Numbered from the stretch's first letter, positions 27,762 through 38,497 are shown. The stretch is DNA of 64,000 nt from Pseudomonas cannabina (GCF_900100365.1 NZ_FNKU01000001.1:3224001-3288000); one strand, 5' to 3'. Numbers and translations: made by a program. The notes: generated from the letters alone by a model not told the origin.

Positions 27762-28979
27762 TCAGAACAGTTTGCGGCCCTTGTTTGCGGCGATCCGCAT
27801 ACGCAAGGCATTGAGCTTGATAAAGCCCGCTGCGTCGGCCTGGTCGTAGGCACCTGCGTCATCTTCAAAGGTTGCGATATTGGCATCGAACAACGAATCA
27901 TCGGACTTGCGGCCCGTCACGATCACGTTGCCTTTATACAGCTTCAGACGCACAACGCCGTTTACATGGGCCTGAGAGGCGTCGATCATCTGTTGCAGCA
28001 TCAGACGCTCAGGGCTCCACCAGTATCCGGTATAGATCAGACTGGCGTATTTCGCCATCAGCTCATCCTTGAGGTGAGCCACTTCGCGGTCCAGCGTGAT
28101 GGACTCGATGGCACGGTGAGCACGCAACATGATGGTGCCACCCGGGGTTTCGTAGCAGCCACGGGACTTCATGCCCACATAGCGGTTTTCCACGATATCC
28201 AGACGACCGATGCCGTTTTCACCGCCAATGCGGTTCAGGGTGGCCAATACCGTGGCAGGAGTCATCTCGACGCCATCCAGAGCGACGATATCGCCATTGC
28301 GGTAGGTCAGTTCGAGATAAGTCGCAACGTTTGGCGCGTCCTCCGGGGACTTGGTCCAGCGCCACATGTCTTCTTCATGCTCGGTCCAGGTGTCTTCCAG
28401 CACGCCGCCTTCATAGGAAATGTGCAGCAGGTTGGCATCCATGGAGTATGGCGATTTCTTCTTGCCGTGGCGCTCGATCGGAATGTTGTGCTTCTCAGCG
28501 TAGTCCATCAGCTTTTCACGCGACAGCAGATCCCACTCGCGCCATGGAGCGATCACTTTGACGCCTGGCTTCAGTGCGTAGGCACCCAGTTCGAAGCGGA
28601 CCTGATCGTTACCCTTGCCGGTCGCGCCGTGGGAAATGGCGTCAGCACCGGTTTCGTTGGCGATTTCGATCAGACGCTTGGCGATCAGCGGACGCGCGAT
28701 AGATGTACCCAGCAGGTACTCGCCTTCATAGACGGTGTTGGCGCGGAACATCGGGAAGACGAAATCACGCACGAACTCTTCGCGCAGGTCGTCGATGTAA
28801 ATTTCCTTGACGCCCATGGCCTGAGCCTTGGCGCGTGCCGGTTCGACTTCTTCACCCTGACCCAGGTCAGCGGTAAAGGTCACCACTTCGCAGTTGTACG
28901 TATCTTGTAGCCACTTGAGGATTACCGAAGTATCCAGGCCACCGGAATACGCGAGAACTACCTTGTTTACGTCCGCCAT
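27762..28979 (-). CDS. argG: Argininosuccinate synthase
   Basis: The 405-residue enzyme joins citrulline and aspartate with ATP in arginine synthesis. Signature segments are [18 protein letters not shown] (PP-loop), the aspartate/citrulline site [13 protein letters not shown] and [17 protein letters not shown]. Length is normal. motY lies upstream on the same strand, and argF, which makes its substrate citrulline, is elsewhere in the window (36513-37433). Confidence 0.97.
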   Translation of the reverse strand: MADVNKVVLAYSGGLDTSVILKWLQDTYNCEVVTFTADLGQGEEVEPARAKAQAMGVKEIYIDDLREEFVRDFVFPMFRANTVYEGEYLLGTSIARPLIAKRLIEIANETGADAISHGATGKGNDQVRFELGAYALKPGVKVIAPWREWDLLSREKLMDYAEKHNIPIERHGKKKSPYSMDANLLHISYEGGVLEDTWTEHEEDMWRWTKSPEDAPNVATYLELTYRNGDIVALDGVEMTPATVLATLNRIGGENGIGRLDIVENRYVGMKSRGCYETPGGTIMLRAHRAIESITLDREVAHLKDELMAKYASLIYTGYWWSPERLMLQQMIDASQAHVNGVVRLKLYKGNVIVTGRKSDDSLFDANIATFEDDAGAYDQADAAGFIKLNALRMRIAANKGRKLF

Positions 28980-29099
28980 GCCATCACTCCACCGGGTTGT
29001 ACGGAAAACCGCCGATTCTACCGTTCAAACCAGCAAATTTACAGGGGCGCGACAGCTTGTGACGACCAGGCGACGTTCAGCGCCCCTTGCAGACGGGAT

Positions 29100-30005
29100 T
29101 CACGAGGTGTGTGCCGCACTCGCCGAAGAGGCAACCGGCACCGGACGCTCTTCCGGAGCAACACGCTCCAGGTGCACGTTGACGCGACGGTTACGCGCGC
29201 GATTGGCGTTGTTGGTGTTGGGTGCCAGCGGGTAGCGTTCACCGTGAAAACGCAGGGTGATCTGCTGCTCGGGAACACCCTGAGCCTTGAAGTAATCCAT
29301 GACCGCCAGCGCCCGCCGACGGGACAGGTCACGGTTGGTCAGGCGATTGCCGCTGTTGTCGGAATGGCCGTCCAGCTCGATGCGATTGACGGTCGGGTCC
29401 GCCTTCAAGTAAGCCACCATGTTGTCCAGACGTGCCTTGGCCGCAGCGTCCAGCTCGATACCGCCCCCCGGAAAGCCGATTTCAGCCTGCTTGATCTGAT
29501 CGAAATTCATCGGCAAAAGCTTTGCCGTGCAAGCCTGATAATCGCTGAACGCCTTGCTGAATTTGACGGGCAGCAGACGAATTTCCATCTGCCCACCGTC
29601 GCGGTTGTAGTGGCGGATCAGCGGACTGCGCCCGTCCATCAGGCCAGTGATCAAGCGCCCGGCCTGCGCTTGGGAGGTATTGAACGGTATGTCGCCGTTG
29701 CTGACGCGTACCGAGCCCAGATTGATATCGCCACGCCCCGGTTGCCACGGAGCGGCCGCGGCCAGCAGCGTCGCGGAGCCATTGCCGAGCATGTTATAGG
29801 CCGCCTTCAGACGAAAAGTCGCCTGCTCACCCGCGCGACGCACGAACTCGCCCGCACCGAAATCGGTGATCGGCTGAGTCAGGCGGCACTCGAACTGATC
29901 GCCTTCGACTTTCCACTCGATGCTCTCCAGACGTGTCTGGAAACTGATAGCCATCGCCGGAAGGCTGGCAAACAAGCTGAGCAGGGCTAAATATCGCTGG
30001 CGCAC
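29100..30005 (-). CDS. motY: Flagellar T-ring protein MotY (OmpA-like)
   Basis: The 301-residue protein has a signal peptide, a MotY-specific N-terminal domain (about 22-150) and a C-terminal OmpA-like peptidoglycan-binding domain (about 170-285: RIELDGHSDNSGN, NRDLSRRRALAVMDYF, RARNRRVNVHLE). MotY forms a ring around the polar flagellar motor that stabilises stators. The longer frame starts at GTG 30017, but GTG 30005 has GGAG five to seven bases upstream, so I use it. The order argG-motY-pyrC-rnt is that of P. aeruginosa. Confidence 0.88.
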   Translation of the reverse strand: MRQRYLALLSLFASLPAMAISFQTRLESIEWKVEGDQFECRLTQPITDFGAGEFVRRAGEQATFRLKAAYNMLGNGSATLLAAAAPWQPGRGDINLGSVRVSNGDIPFNTSQAQAGRLITGLMDGRSPLIRHYNRDGGQMEIRLLPVKFSKAFSDYQACTAKLLPMNFDQIKQAEIGFPGGGIELDAAAKARLDNMVAYLKADPTVNRIELDGHSDNSGNRLTNRDLSRRRALAVMDYFKAQGVPEQQITLRFHGERYPLAPNTNNANRARNRRVNVHLERVAPEERPVPVASSASAAHTS

Positions 30006-30153
30006 GGGAGGCTCCACTGGAAATGAACGCGAAACAGAAAATACTTCCTTACAAGGGAGCTATCGGTAACTTCATGCAAAACTTGATAGCGGATGCCTGA
30101 CAGAGTCTTTTCCGGTAGCATTCCCAGCGAGTTTGACCCGCCTGGAATCCCCA

Positions 30154-31197
30154 ATGTCTGACCGCCTGACCCTTCTGCGCCCCGACGACTGGCATATTCA
30201 CCTCCGTGATGGAGCTGTTTTGCCGCATACCGTTGCTGACGTAGCGCGAACCTTTGGTCGCGCAATCATCATGCCCAACCTCGTGCCACCGGTTCGCAAC
30301 GCACAGCAGGCCGATGCCTATCGCCAGCGCATTCTGGCTGCACGCCCCGCGGGCAGCCGCTTCGAGCCGCTGATGGTGCTTTATCTCACCGACCAGACCA
30401 CGGCCGAAGATGTACGCGCCGCCAAGGCAACCGGTTTCGTTCACGCCGCCAAGCTGTACCCGGCCGGTGCGACCACCAACTCCGATTCCGGTGTCACCAG
30501 CATCGACAAGATCTTCCCTGCGCTGGAAGCCATGGCCGAAGTCGGCATGCTGCTGCTGGTACACGGCGAAGTGACTCGTGGTGAAATCGACGTGTTCGAT
30601 CGTGAAAAGGTGTTCATCGAAGAACACCTGCGCCGCGTCGTGGAACGTTTCCCGACCCTCAAAGTGGTGTTTGAACACATCACCACCGGCGATGCCGTGC
30701 AGTTCGTCAACGAAGCCTCGGCCAACGTCGCGGCGACCATCACGGCGCACCACCTGCTTTATAACCGCAACCACATGCTGGTCGGCGGGATTCGTCCGCA
30801 CTTCTACTGCCTGCCGATTCTCAAGCGCAATACCCATCAGGTTTCCCTGCTTGACGCAGCCACCAGCGGCAGCGGCAAGTTCTTCCTCGGCACCGACTCG
30901 GCACCGCATGCCCAGCACGCCAAGGAAAACGCTTGCGGTTGCGCCGGGTGCTACACCGCCTACGCCGCCATCGAGCTGTATGCCGAAGCGTTCGAGCAGC
31001 GTAACGCCCTGGACAAGCTGGAGGGCTTCGCCAGCCTGCACGGTCCGGCGTTCTACGGCCTGCCCGCCAATCAGGACACCATCACACTGGTACGTGAAGA
31101 GTGGACCGCCCCTGCCAGCCTGCCGTTTGGCGAGTTGACCGTTATTCCGCTGCGCGCGGGTGAAAAACTGCGCTGGCGTCTGGAGGAACACGCGTGA
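30154..31197 (+). CDS. pyrC: Dihydroorotase
   Basis: The 347-residue amidohydrolase cyclises carbamoyl aspartate in pyrimidine synthesis. Metal ligands appear in [10 protein letters not shown], the carboxylated Lys in [11 protein letters not shown], then LLVHGEV, FEHITT and the catalytic Asp in [11 protein letters not shown] 30154 matches the family start; an in-frame TTG at 30133 does not. Its stop overlaps the rnt start. Confidence 0.96.
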   Translation: MSDRLTLLRPDDWHIHLRDGAVLPHTVADVARTFGRAIIMPNLVPPVRNAQQADAYRQRILAARPAGSRFEPLMVLYLTDQTTAEDVRAAKATGFVHAAKLYPAGATTNSDSGVTSIDKIFPALEAMAEVGMLLLVHGEVTRGEIDVFDREKVFIEEHLRRVVERFPTLKVVFEHITTGDAVQFVNEASANVAATITAHHLLYNRNHMLVGGIRPHFYCLPILKRNTHQVSLLDAATSGSGKFFLGTDSAPHAQHAKENACGCAGCYTAYAAIELYAEAFEQRNALDKLEGFASLHGPAFYGLPANQDTITLVREEWTAPASLPFGELTVIPLRAGEKLRWRLEEHA

Positions 31198-31871
31198 GTG
31201 AAGATCATTTCGACGACGAACAGGAAGGCCACGGCGGTGGCGGCGGTTCCCGTCACCCGATGGCAGCACGCTTTCGCGGTTACCTGCCGGTCGTCGTTGA
31301 CGTAGAAACCGGCGGTTTCAATTCGGCTACCGATGCGCTGCTGGAAATCGCTGCGGTGACCATCGGCATGGACGAGAGAGGCTTCGTGTTCCCCGAGCAC
31401 ACCTATTTCTTCCGCGTCGAGCCATTTGCAGGTGCCAACATCGAAGCCGCTGCACTGGAGTTCACCGGCATCAAGCTCGATCACCCGCTGCGCATGGCGG
31501 TCAGCGAAGAGACCGCGCTGAACGACATCTTCCGTGGCGTGCGCAAGGCGCTGAAAGCCAACGGCTGCAAACGCGCGGTGCTGGTCGGTCACAACGCCAG
31601 CTTCGACCTCGGCTTCGTCAACGCCGCTGTCGCGCGCATGGACATGAAACGCAACCCGTTTCACCCGTTCTCCAGCTTCGACACCGCCACCCTCGCCGGC
31701 CTGGCTTACGGTCAGACCGTACTGGCCAAAGCCTGCCAGGCCGCCGGTATCGACTTCGACGGGCGTGAAGCCCACTCGGCCCGCTACGACACCGAGAAGA
31801 CGGCCGAGCTGTTCTGCGGCATCGTCAACCGCTGGAAGGAGATGGGCGGCTGGGAAGACTTCGACGACTGA
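31194..31871 (+). CDS. rnt: Ribonuclease T
   Basis: The 225-residue 3'-5' exoribonuclease of the DEDD family trims tRNA and other stable RNA ends. Motifs are [11 protein letters not shown] (Asp, Glu), [11 protein letters not shown] (Asp) and [14 protein letters not shown] (His, Asp). It starts with GTG overlapping the pyrC stop by four bases and has a Gly/His-rich N-terminal extension. A terminator follows. Confidence 0.95.
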   Translation: MSEDHFDDEQEGHGGGGGSRHPMAARFRGYLPVVVDVETGGFNSATDALLEIAAVTIGMDERGFVFPEHTYFFRVEPFAGANIEAAALEFTGIKLDHPLRMAVSEETALNDIFRGVRKALKANGCKRAVLVGHNASFDLGFVNAAVARMDMKRNPFHPFSSFDTATLAGLAYGQTVLAKACQAAGIDFDGREAHSARYDTEKTAELFCGIVNRWKEMGGWEDFDD

Positions 31872-31892
31872 TGTCGACCCTTCAATGAATCG

Positions 31893-31914
31893 ACCGGCCT
31901 TGTGCCGGTTTTTT
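31893..31914 (+). terminator. Terminator after rnt
   Basis: ACCGGC pairs with GCCGGT around CTTGT, followed by six T residues. Confidence 0.88.
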
Positions 31915-31987
31915 CATGCTTGCCGAAAGGCAAAGGACGCAAACGACCACTCATCGCCGCTTCCTGAATCGAACCCAAAACAGTTTT

Positions 31988-32004
31988 GACAAGCATTCTC
32001 ATTA
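31988..32004. promoter_or_regulatory. Fur-like site upstream of bfd
   Basis: On the minus strand TAATGAGAATGCTTGTC matches 13 of 17 positions of the Fur consensus core TAATGATAATCATTATC. It lies about 50 bases before the bfd start. Fur control of bfd is known in P. aeruginosa, so induction under iron limitation is likely. Confidence 0.65.
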
Positions 32005-32054
32005 ACATTAAGCTCCTCGGCACCAAGCAATAAACCAGCGACGGTCCATAGCTT

Positions 32055-32273
32055 ATGTATGTTTGCCTCTGCCAAGGTGTCACAGACGGTCAAATCCGGG
32101 ATGCAATTCTGGAAGGCTGCTGCAGTTACCGTGAAGTCCGCGAAACGCTTGGCGTCGCGAGTAAATGTGGAAAATGCGCCTGCTTGGCAAAGGAAGTGGT
32201 GCGTGACACCCTGACCGAACTGCAAAGCAGCCATGCAGCGCTGGCCTACCCTGCAAAATTTTCAGCGGCCTGA
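32055..32273 (+). CDS. bfd: Bacterioferritin-associated ferredoxin
   Basis: The 72-residue [2Fe-2S] protein has cysteines in the Bfd pattern C-X-C...C-X2-C (YVCLCQGVTDG, KCGKCACLAKE). It reduces the iron core of bacterioferritin to release iron when iron is scarce. It precedes bfr with its own terminator between them, so the two can be regulated oppositely. A Fur-like site stands upstream. Confidence 0.95.
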   Translation: MYVCLCQGVTDGQIRDAILEGCCSYREVRETLGVASKCGKCACLAKEVVRDTLTELQSSHAALAYPAKFSAA

Positions 32274-32289
32274 ATACCCCTTTTTGAAG

Positions 32290-32315
32290 AACCGGACGCT
32301 ATGTCCGGTTTTTTT
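32290..32315 (+). terminator. Terminator after bfd
   Basis: AACCGGAC pairs with GTCCGGTT around GCTAT, followed by a T run. It separates bfd from bfr. Confidence 0.9.
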
Positions 32316-32473
32316 ATGCCTGTAATTCAAGCGCTTAGCGTCAAGATGCGGAACTCAAACATTCTTATTCCTATTTAAATTCACTTAATATTCAATTACT
32401 TAGGTTTGACAGACGTTTGGACGCAGCTCACACTCGCGGCTTATCGACACAATCCATCGGCAGGACCTCGAAC

Positions 32474-32944
32474 ATGAAAGGCGACATTACAGTCATCCAG
32501 CATCTCAACAAGATCCTCGGAAACGAGCTGGTCGCTATCAATCAGTATTTTCTGCATGCACGCATGTACGAAGACTGGGGTCTGAAAAAGCTCGGTGGGC
32601 ATGAGTACCACGAGTCCATCCACGCAATGAAGTACGCTGACAAGCTCATCAAGCGCACGCTGTTTCTTGAAGGGCTGCCAAACCTGCAGGATCTGGGCAA
32701 GATCCTGATCGGCGAGCACACCAAGGAAATGCTGGAGTGCGACCTGAAGATCGAACAGAAAGGTCTGGCTGATCTGAAAGCGGCGATTGCGCACTTTGAG
32801 ACGGTAGGCGACTTCGGCAGCCGTGAGCTGCTGGAAGACATCCTTGAGCCTAAAGAAGAGCAAATCGACTGGCTTGAGACTCAGTTGGGTCTGATCGTCA
32901 AAGTCGGCATCGAGAATTACCTGCAATCGCAGATGGGCGACTGA
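32474..32944 (+). CDS. bfr: Bacterioferritin (heme-binding, BfrB type)
   Basis: The 156-residue ferritin-like protein forms a 24-mer iron store. Ferroxidase ligands are Glu18 ([10 protein letters not shown]), Glu51-equivalent and His in [13 protein letters not shown], Glu94 and Glu127. Met52, the axial heme ligand, is present. ATG 32474 gives the family length; an upstream in-frame start at 32417 does not. It follows bfd and is closed by a strong terminator. Confidence 0.95.
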   Translation: MKGDITVIQHLNKILGNELVAINQYFLHARMYEDWGLKKLGGHEYHESIHAMKYADKLIKRTLFLEGLPNLQDLGKILIGEHTKEMLECDLKIEQKGLADLKAAIAHFETVGDFGSRELLEDILEPKEEQIDWLETQLGLIVKVGIENYLQSQMGD

Positions 32945-32965
32945 TTCCCTGACTGCGCAGCAACG

Positions 32966-32999
32966 AAAAAGCCCGCCTCAATCGAGAGCGGGCTTTTTC
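32966..32999 (+). terminator. Terminator after bfr
   Basis: AAAAAGCCCGC pairs with GCGGGCTTTTT around CTCAATCGAGA; A and T tracts on both sides. Confidence 0.92.
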
Positions 33000-33022
33000 T
33001 TGCGTGTAAAACCTTCAGCGCC

Positions 33023-33089
33023 TCTTGCGACGCAGAGCGTCGTGATCGGCATTACCACACCTCTTCGCGAGCAAGCTCGCTCCCACCAG
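33023..33089. repeat. REP element between bfr and grxD
   Basis: It contains GCGACGCAGAGCGTCG and TCGCGAGCAAGCTCGCTCCCAC, both palindromic and of the Pseudomonas REP type. Related GCGACGC-AGA-GCGTC hairpins recur at 42667-42760 and 51410-51519. Confidence 0.75.
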
Positions 33090-33118
33090 ATTTGTGTATA
33101 ACGCCGAAGCGCAACGCT

Positions 33119-33445
33119 TTACTCGGCTTTGGCAGCCGATGCTTCTTTGACCAGGGTCTGCAACGAACCGTCAGCCATCATCTCGGTGATGATGTCGCTG
33201 CCGCCGACCAGCTCACCGGCCACCCACAGTTGCGGGAAAGTCGGCCAGTTGGCGTACTTGGGCAGGTTGGCACGGATTTCCGGGTTTTGCAGGATGTCGA
33301 CGTAGGCAAACTTTTCGCCACAGGCCATCAGCGCCTGGGAAGCCTTGGCCGAAAAACCGCACTGCGGAGCGTTTGGAGCGCCTTTCATGTAAAGCAGAAT
33401 GGTGTTGCTGGCAATCTGCTCTTTGATTGTTTCGATGATATCCAT
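33119..33445 (-). CDS. grxD: Monothiol glutaredoxin GrxD
   Basis: The 108-residue protein has the CGFS active site in APQCGFSAKA, and GSDIITEM near the C-terminus for glutathione binding. It carries [2Fe-2S] clusters and hands them to other proteins. It is convergent with the bacterioferritin gene, a common iron-related grouping in Pseudomonas. Confidence 0.96.
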   Translation of the reverse strand: MDIIETIKEQIASNTILLYMKGAPNAPQCGFSAKASQALMACGEKFAYVDILQNPEIRANLPKYANWPTFPQLWVAGELVGGSDIITEMMADGSLQTLVKEASAAKAE

Positions 33446-33527
33446 GGAGCACCTCGGCTGAAATATCCGACTCAGTTGTCGGCACGGTGGCGCATTGTAA
33501 CGAAATACCAGGCCAGACGCTCGAACC

Positions 33528-35636
33528 TCAGCACGAGGCCACCTGCACCGGCACCCCGTTCAGTGCCGCATTGCCGGACAGCGCGTCGAGTTGCCGCTCG
33601 TCGGTCAGGTCATTGGCACTCACTCCCGGCTGGCTCCGGGCGATTTCCATCTTGACCCCGGCTCGTGAATGGCCCCAGCCGTGCGGCAGGCTGACCACCC
33701 CTGGCATCATGTCCAGACTGCCCAACACTTGGACCTCGATCATCCCGACCCGCGAACTGACCCTGACCTGCTGCCCGTCGCTCAGGCCGCGAGTGGCCAG
33801 ATCGTCGGGGTGCATGAGTAAATGATGACGAGGCTTGCCTTTCACCAGACGATGATAGTTGTGCATCCAGGAATTATTGCTGCGCACGTGCCTGCGACCA
33901 ATCATCAGCAATTCACCGGCCTTGGGTGCCGGATCGGCGGCGAAGCGCGCCAGGTCAGCCATGATCACTTCCGGCGCAGCCTGAATGCGGCCATTGGCAG
34001 TTTTCAGCCGCTCTGTCAGATTTGCCTTCAGGGCGCCCAGATCAAGCCCATGCGGATGGCCGGCCAGCGTTGCAAGCGACAATTTGTGCGGTGACGCATC
34101 ACCATAAAGACCCGCACGCAGGCCGCGATCGATCATCTGCGCGGGCGGCAGGGTCGGTTTGAGGTCGCGCTCGGCTCTGGCGGCAAAAGCCTTGGCCAGG
34201 CCCACAAAAATCTCCCAGTCGTGCAAGGCGCCCTCAGGCTTGTCAAAGATGGGCTGATTGAAGCGTGTGACGTTACGCACCGCCAGGGTATTGAATGTGG
34301 TGTCGTAGTGATCGTTCTCCAGCGCCGAGGTCGATGGCAGAATCAGATCCGCATGGCGGGTGGTCTCATTGATGTACAAATCCATGCTGAGCATGAACTC
34401 CAGCCCCTCAAGCGCTTTGTCCAGTTGACGGCCATTGGGTGTCGACAGCACCGGGTTGCCCGCGACGGTGACCAGTGCGCGAACCTGCCCGTCGCCCTCC
34501 ACCAGCATTTCCTCGGCCAGCGCTGACACCGGCAGCTCGCCGCCGTATTCAGGCAGGCCTGAGACGCGGCTTTGCCACAGATTGAAATGCCCGCCGGAGG
34601 TCGAACTGACCAGATCGACAGCAGGCTCGGTGCACAGTGCTCCACCGGCGCGGTCCAGATTGCCGGTGACCAGATTGATCAACTGCGTCAGCCAATGGCA
34701 CAGCGTGCCGAAGGCTTGCGTGGACACGCCCATGCGCCCGTAACACACCGCCTTGTCAGCCGCCGCGAAGTCGCGCGCCAGCTGTCGAATCTGTTCGGCG
34801 GGCACGCCGCAACGCGGGCTCATGGCCTCTGCGTCAAAGCTGGTAATGGCTTGCCTGACGTGGTCCAGGCCATCGACAGGCAAATGGCTGTGACGGGTCA
34901 GCCCTTCTTCAAACAGCGTATTGAGCAGCCCGAACAGCAACGCGGCATCGCCGCCGGGCCGCACAAACAGATGCTGATCGGCGATGGCCGCTGTCTCGCT
35001 GCGCCGTGGGTCGATCACCACCAGCTTGCCATCGCGCTGCTGAATGGCCTTCAGGCGTTTCTCGACATCCGGGACCGTCATAATGCTGCCGTTGGACGCC
35101 AGCGGGTTGCCGCCCAGAATCAGCATGAAATCAGTGTGATCAATGTCCGGAATCGGCAATAGCATGCCGTGACCGTACATCAGGAAGCTGGTCAGATGAT
35201 GCGGCAACTGATCGACCGACGTGGCCGAGAAACGGTTACGGGTCTTGAGCAGGCCAAGAAAATAGTTGCTGTGGGTCATCAGCCCGTAGTTATGAACGCT
35301 CGGGTTGCCTTGATAAATCGCCACTGCGTTTTGCCCGTAGCGCTGCTGAATGGCGTAAAGCCGCTCCGCCACCAGGTCGAACGCCTGCTGCCAGGCAATT
35401 GGCTGCCATTGATCACCAGCGCGCAGCATGGGTTGGCGCAGCCGGTCGGGGTCGTTCTGGATATCCTGCAGCGCAACGGCCTTTGGGCAGATGTGGCCGC
35501 GACTGAACGTATCCAGCGGGTCGCCCTTGATGGACGCAATGCGCGGGCTCTCATCAGGCAGGGCGATGGTTTCGATGACAAGGCCGCAGATGGCCTCGCA
35601 CAAATGACAGGCGCGGTAATGTTCGGTCCGGGTCAT
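33528..35636 (-). CDS. Molybdopterin oxidoreductase family protein
   Basis: The 702-residue protein of the DMSO reductase/formate dehydrogenase superfamily starts with a [4Fe-4S] motif C-X2-C-X3-C...C (CHLCEAICG, HICPKA). Molybdopterin-binding segments include NPSVHNYG, LGGNPLASNGSI, DPRRSETAA and RPGGDAALLFG, and a C-terminal dinucleotide domain (HPDDLATRGLSDGQQVRV). No signal peptide or Tat motif is present, so it is cytoplasmic. No electron-transfer subunit is adjacent. The substrate is not evident. Confidence 0.9.
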   Translation of the reverse strand: MTRTEHYRACHLCEAICGLVIETIALPDESPRIASIKGDPLDTFSRGHICPKAVALQDIQNDPDRLRQPMLRAGDQWQPIAWQQAFDLVAERLYAIQQRYGQNAVAIYQGNPSVHNYGLMTHSNYFLGLLKTRNRFSATSVDQLPHHLTSFLMYGHGMLLPIPDIDHTDFMLILGGNPLASNGSIMTVPDVEKRLKAIQQRDGKLVVIDPRRSETAAIADQHLFVRPGGDAALLFGLLNTLFEEGLTRHSHLPVDGLDHVRQAITSFDAEAMSPRCGVPAEQIRQLARDFAAADKAVCYGRMGVSTQAFGTLCHWLTQLINLVTGNLDRAGGALCTEPAVDLVSSTSGGHFNLWQSRVSGLPEYGGELPVSALAEEMLVEGDGQVRALVTVAGNPVLSTPNGRQLDKALEGLEFMLSMDLYINETTRHADLILPSTSALENDHYDTTFNTLAVRNVTRFNQPIFDKPEGALHDWEIFVGLAKAFAARAERDLKPTLPPAQMIDRGLRAGLYGDASPHKLSLATLAGHPHGLDLGALKANLTERLKTANGRIQAAPEVIMADLARFAADPAPKAGELLMIGRRHVRSNNSWMHNYHRLVKGKPRHHLLMHPDDLATRGLSDGQQVRVSSRVGMIEVQVLGSLDMMPGVVSLPHGWGHSRAGVKMEIARSQPGVSANDLTDERQLDALSGNAALNGVPVQVASC

Positions 35637-35769
35637 CGCAGCCTCATGGTCTTGTCATGGCAATTCGAACGATTGCTGAACAAGCACTATGGTGCCTCGC
35701 CATGCCCCGCGCCACTGACGTGCGTCTTGTGAATCGAGAAGCATCATGCGCGCCGATGGTCAGGCCGGA

Positions 35770-36063
35770 TCAGCTGCCGATAGGGGTGACGACCTTGCGC
35801 TGCAGCTGGATTTCCGTGACGGTTTCGACCTGTTCCTGAGCCAGATGAACACCGGTCAGATCGCCGATCAGACGCCAGTGCTCGTCGAGCCCTGCACTGA
35901 TGGTCGCCATGCGGTCAATCATGCGTCGCCCTGCGGTCCGCGTGACTTCGTCCTCGCTGCGCAGCAGCTCGAAGGACATTGACGTCATTGAAGCGGTCAG
36001 ATGGGTAAGCGTACGAGCAGTGAGACCCAGTAACTCCGTCAATTGATGCTCTTTTGAGTCCAT
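35770..36063 (-). CDS. Hypothetical protein, 97 aa, helical
   Basis: I do not recognise a family. The sequence is almost wholly amphipathic helix (QLTELLGLTARTLTHLTAS, LLRSEDEVTRTAGRRMIDRM, ISAGLDEHWRLIGDL) with a short C-terminal strand. There is no signal or membrane segment. It is a lone gene; GGGGGTGGGG precedes the ATG with a poor ribosome site (GGGGAATGG). The regular helices suggest a small oligomeric or regulatory protein. Confidence 0.7.
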   Translation of the reverse strand: MDSKEHQLTELLGLTARTLTHLTASMTSMSFELLRSEDEVTRTAGRRMIDRMATISAGLDEHWRLIGDLTGVHLAQEQVETVTEIQLQRKVVTPIGS

Positions 36064-36512
36064 TCCCCCACCCCTCGATCAGTAATGTATCGGCACTGTT
36101 TTATAACCTACGCCCGTCATTAAAGAAACGGTTCCTGTTTCAAGTCCGTGACGTCTTTCGCATAAGCGTGCCCGTGTAATCGCGGACTGTTGCAGGATTG
36201 GTACTAATTGCCAAGCGCTATTTGAGCAGTGTACAAATGCTGCCTTCGGAAAAACCCGAGGTGGCAATAAGCCTTCTCAGCGTAGCCAGCTTTTGACGCG
36301 CCAACGAACATTTGCAGCGCGTCTCCATGACAAGCGCCAGCGACGTCGGCTTCTCCGAAACACGCATGCTATTGGTAAGACGCGACATTTTTTTATACTA
36401 TCGCGCCTCTCCTATTCGTCGCCCCGTGCGGCTTCCGCCGCAGGTCTGGCCGTTTTCCCGATAAAAACCGGCTTTGATAACCTGCGGTCTGTTGCAAAAA
36501 AGGTAGTTAATC
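36064..36512 (+). promoter_or_regulatory. Upstream region of argF
   Basis: About 450 bases without a gene. A candidate promoter is TTGGTA (36372-36377), 16 bases, TATACT (36394-36399), about 115 bases before the argF start. Further on, CCGTTTT and AAAACCGG near 36450-36470 could form a hairpin in the leader. Confidence 0.4.
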
Positions 36513-37433
36513 ATGAACCCCAGGCACTTTCTCTCGATGATGGATTACACCCCGGACGAGCTACTGGGCCTGATCCGTCGTGGCGTAGAGCTCAAAGACC
36601 TGCGCAATCGCGGCGTACTCTTTGAGCCGCTGAAAAACCGGGTGCTGGGGATGATCTTTGAAAAATCCTCGACACGTACCCGTCTTTCGTTCGAAGCAGG
36701 GATGATTCACCTGGGTGGTCAGGCAATCTTTTTGTCGCATCGCGACACTCAATTAGGCCGTGGCGAACCCGTTGCCGACAGCGCAAAAGTCATGTCGCGC
36801 ATGCTCGATGCAGTGATGATCCGCACCTATGCGCACAGTAATCTGACTGAATTCGCTGCCAATTCCCGCGTGCCGGTGATCAATGGCCTGTCCGACGACC
36901 TGCACCCCTGTCAGTTGCTGGCCGACATGCAGACCTTTCTCGAGCATCGTGGCTCGATCAAAGGCAAGACCGTGGCCTGGATCGGCGACGGCAACAACAT
37001 GTGCAACAGCTATATAGAAGCGGCGATCCGGTTCGACTTCCAGCTGCGCGTCGCCTGCCCGGCCGGTTACGAACCCAACCCTGAGTTTATGGCGCTGGCC
37101 GGCGACCGGGTCACGGTGGTTCGCGATCCGCAGGCGGCGGTCAGCGGGGCTCATCTGGTCAGCACTGACGTCTGGACCTCAATGGGGCAGGAAGAAGAAA
37201 CGGCCCGGCGCAAGGCGTTGTTTGCGCCGTTTCAGGTCACTCGCGCATTACTCGATCTGGCTGACAAGGACGTGCTGTTCATGCACTGCCTGCCAGCTCA
37301 TCGCGGCGAAGAAATCAGTGTCGACGTGCTGGACGACGCACGCTCGGTTGCCTGGGACCAGGCCGAAAACCGCCTGCACGCACAAAAAGCACTGCTGGAG
37401 TTTCTCGTCGCACCGGCCTGCCAGCCCGCATGA
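36513..37433 (+). CDS. argF: Ornithine carbamoyltransferase (anabolic)
   Basis: The 306-residue enzyme makes citrulline from ornithine and carbamoyl phosphate. It has the carbamoyl phosphate site [24 protein letters not shown], the ornithine loop and [12 protein letters not shown] near residue 255. Sequence and length fit the anabolic trimeric form. It overlaps the next ABC ATPase gene by four bases, an arrangement shared with P. aeruginosa. Confidence 0.96.
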   Translation: MNPRHFLSMMDYTPDELLGLIRRGVELKDLRNRGVLFEPLKNRVLGMIFEKSSTRTRLSFEAGMIHLGGQAIFLSHRDTQLGRGEPVADSAKVMSRMLDAVMIRTYAHSNLTEFAANSRVPVINGLSDDLHPCQLLADMQTFLEHRGSIKGKTVAWIGDGNNMCNSYIEAAIRFDFQLRVACPAGYEPNPEFMALAGDRVTVVRDPQAAVSGAHLVSTDVWTSMGQEEETARRKALFAPFQVTRALLDLADKDVLFMHCLPAHRGEEISVDVLDDARSVAWDQAENRLHAQKALLEFLVAPACQPA

Positions 37434-38497
37434 GCCAGCCGTTGCTGCTGAGCCTGCGCAATCTGGCCTGCGGCTACCAGAACCAGCGCGTGGTGCAGGA
37501 TTTGAACCTACACCTTAACGCTGGGGATATCGGCTGCCTGCTGTGCTCATCGGGCTGCGGCAAGACCACCACCCTGCGCGCAATTGCCGGTTTCGAACCG
37601 ATTCACGCGGGCGAAATCAGCCTGGCGGGCGAGGTTATTTCCCGCCCGGGCTGGACGCTGGCTCCCGAAAAGCGCCGCATCGGCATGGTGTTTCAGGATT
37701 ACGCCCTGTTCCCGCACCTGAGCGTCGCCGAGAACATCGCATTCGGCATCCGCAAGCATCCGCAGCTGGACAACGTGATCGGCGAGTTGCTGGAGCTGGT
37801 CAATCTTGGCGCGCTGGGCAAACGCTTTCCTCATGAACTGTCTGGCGGCCAGCAACAGCGTGTCGCCCTGGCCCGAGCGCTGGCGCCGGAGCCCCGATTA
37901 TTGTTGCTCGATGAGCCGTTCTCAAATCTGGACGGCGAGCTGCGCCGTCGGCTGAGCCATGAGGTGCGAGACATCCTCAAGGCGCGTGGCACCAGCGCCA
38001 TTCTGGTGACCCACGACCAGGAAGAAGCCTTCGCCGTCAGCGATCACGTTGGCGTGTTCAAGGAAGGTCGCCTGGAACAGTGGGACACGCCTTACAACCT
38101 GTATCACGAGCCGCGCACGCCCTTTGTCGCCAGCTTCATCGGTCAGGGCTATTTCATTCGCGGGCAGATGATCGATCCGCAATCGGTGAGTACCGAACTC
38201 GGCACTTTGCGCGGCAACCGGGCGTACCCGGGGGTCAGCGGCAGTGCCGTGGATGTATTGCTGCGCCCTGACGATATCGTTTATGCGCCCGACAGTGACT
38301 TGAAAGCACGGGTCACGGGCCGGACCTTTCAGGGTGCTTCGACCTTGTACCGCCTGCAATTGCCGACTGGCAGCCAGCTTGAAGCGATCTTCCCCAGCCA
38401 TGCCGACCACCTGCAAGGTGATGACGTCGGCATTCGTGTAGCGGCGGATCATCTGGTGTTGTTTGCAGCGCCGGGCAGCGTGGCGGCGCATATCTAG
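37430..38497 (+). CDS. Orphan ABC transporter ATP-binding protein (Fe3+/polyamine type)
   Basis: The 355-residue ATPase has Walker [10 protein letters not shown]-loop MVFQDYALF, signature LSGGQQQR, Walker [13 protein letters not shown] and H-loop [13 protein letters not shown]-terminal TOBE-like regulatory domain follows (about 235-355). It resembles FbpC/PotA subunits, but no permease or binding protein gene is adjacent. It is coupled to argF by a four-base overlap, so co-expression with arginine synthesis is expected. The transporter it serves is unknown. Confidence 0.88.
   Translation: MSQPLLLSLRNLACGYQNQRVVQDLNLHLNAGDIGCLLCSSGCGKTTTLRAIAGFEPIHAGEISLAGEVISRPGWTLAPEKRRIGMVFQDYALFPHLSVAENIAFGIRKHPQLDNVIGELLELVNLGALGKRFPHELSGGQQQRVALARALAPEPRLLLLDEPFSNLDGELRRRLSHEVRDILKARGTSAILVTHDQEEAFAVSDHVGVFKEGRLEQWDTPYNLYHEPRTPFVASFIGQGYFIRGQMIDPQSVSTELGTLRGNRAYPGVSGSAVDVLLRPDDIVYAPDSDLKARVTGRTFQGASTLYRLQLPTGSQLEAIFPSHADHLQGDDVGIRVAADHLVLFAAPGSVAAHI

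Noticed and set aside
32966..33089. tRNA or small RNA gene between bfr and grxD
   Set aside because: The hairpins are a terminator and REP palindromes; no cloverleaf or conserved tRNA loop is present.
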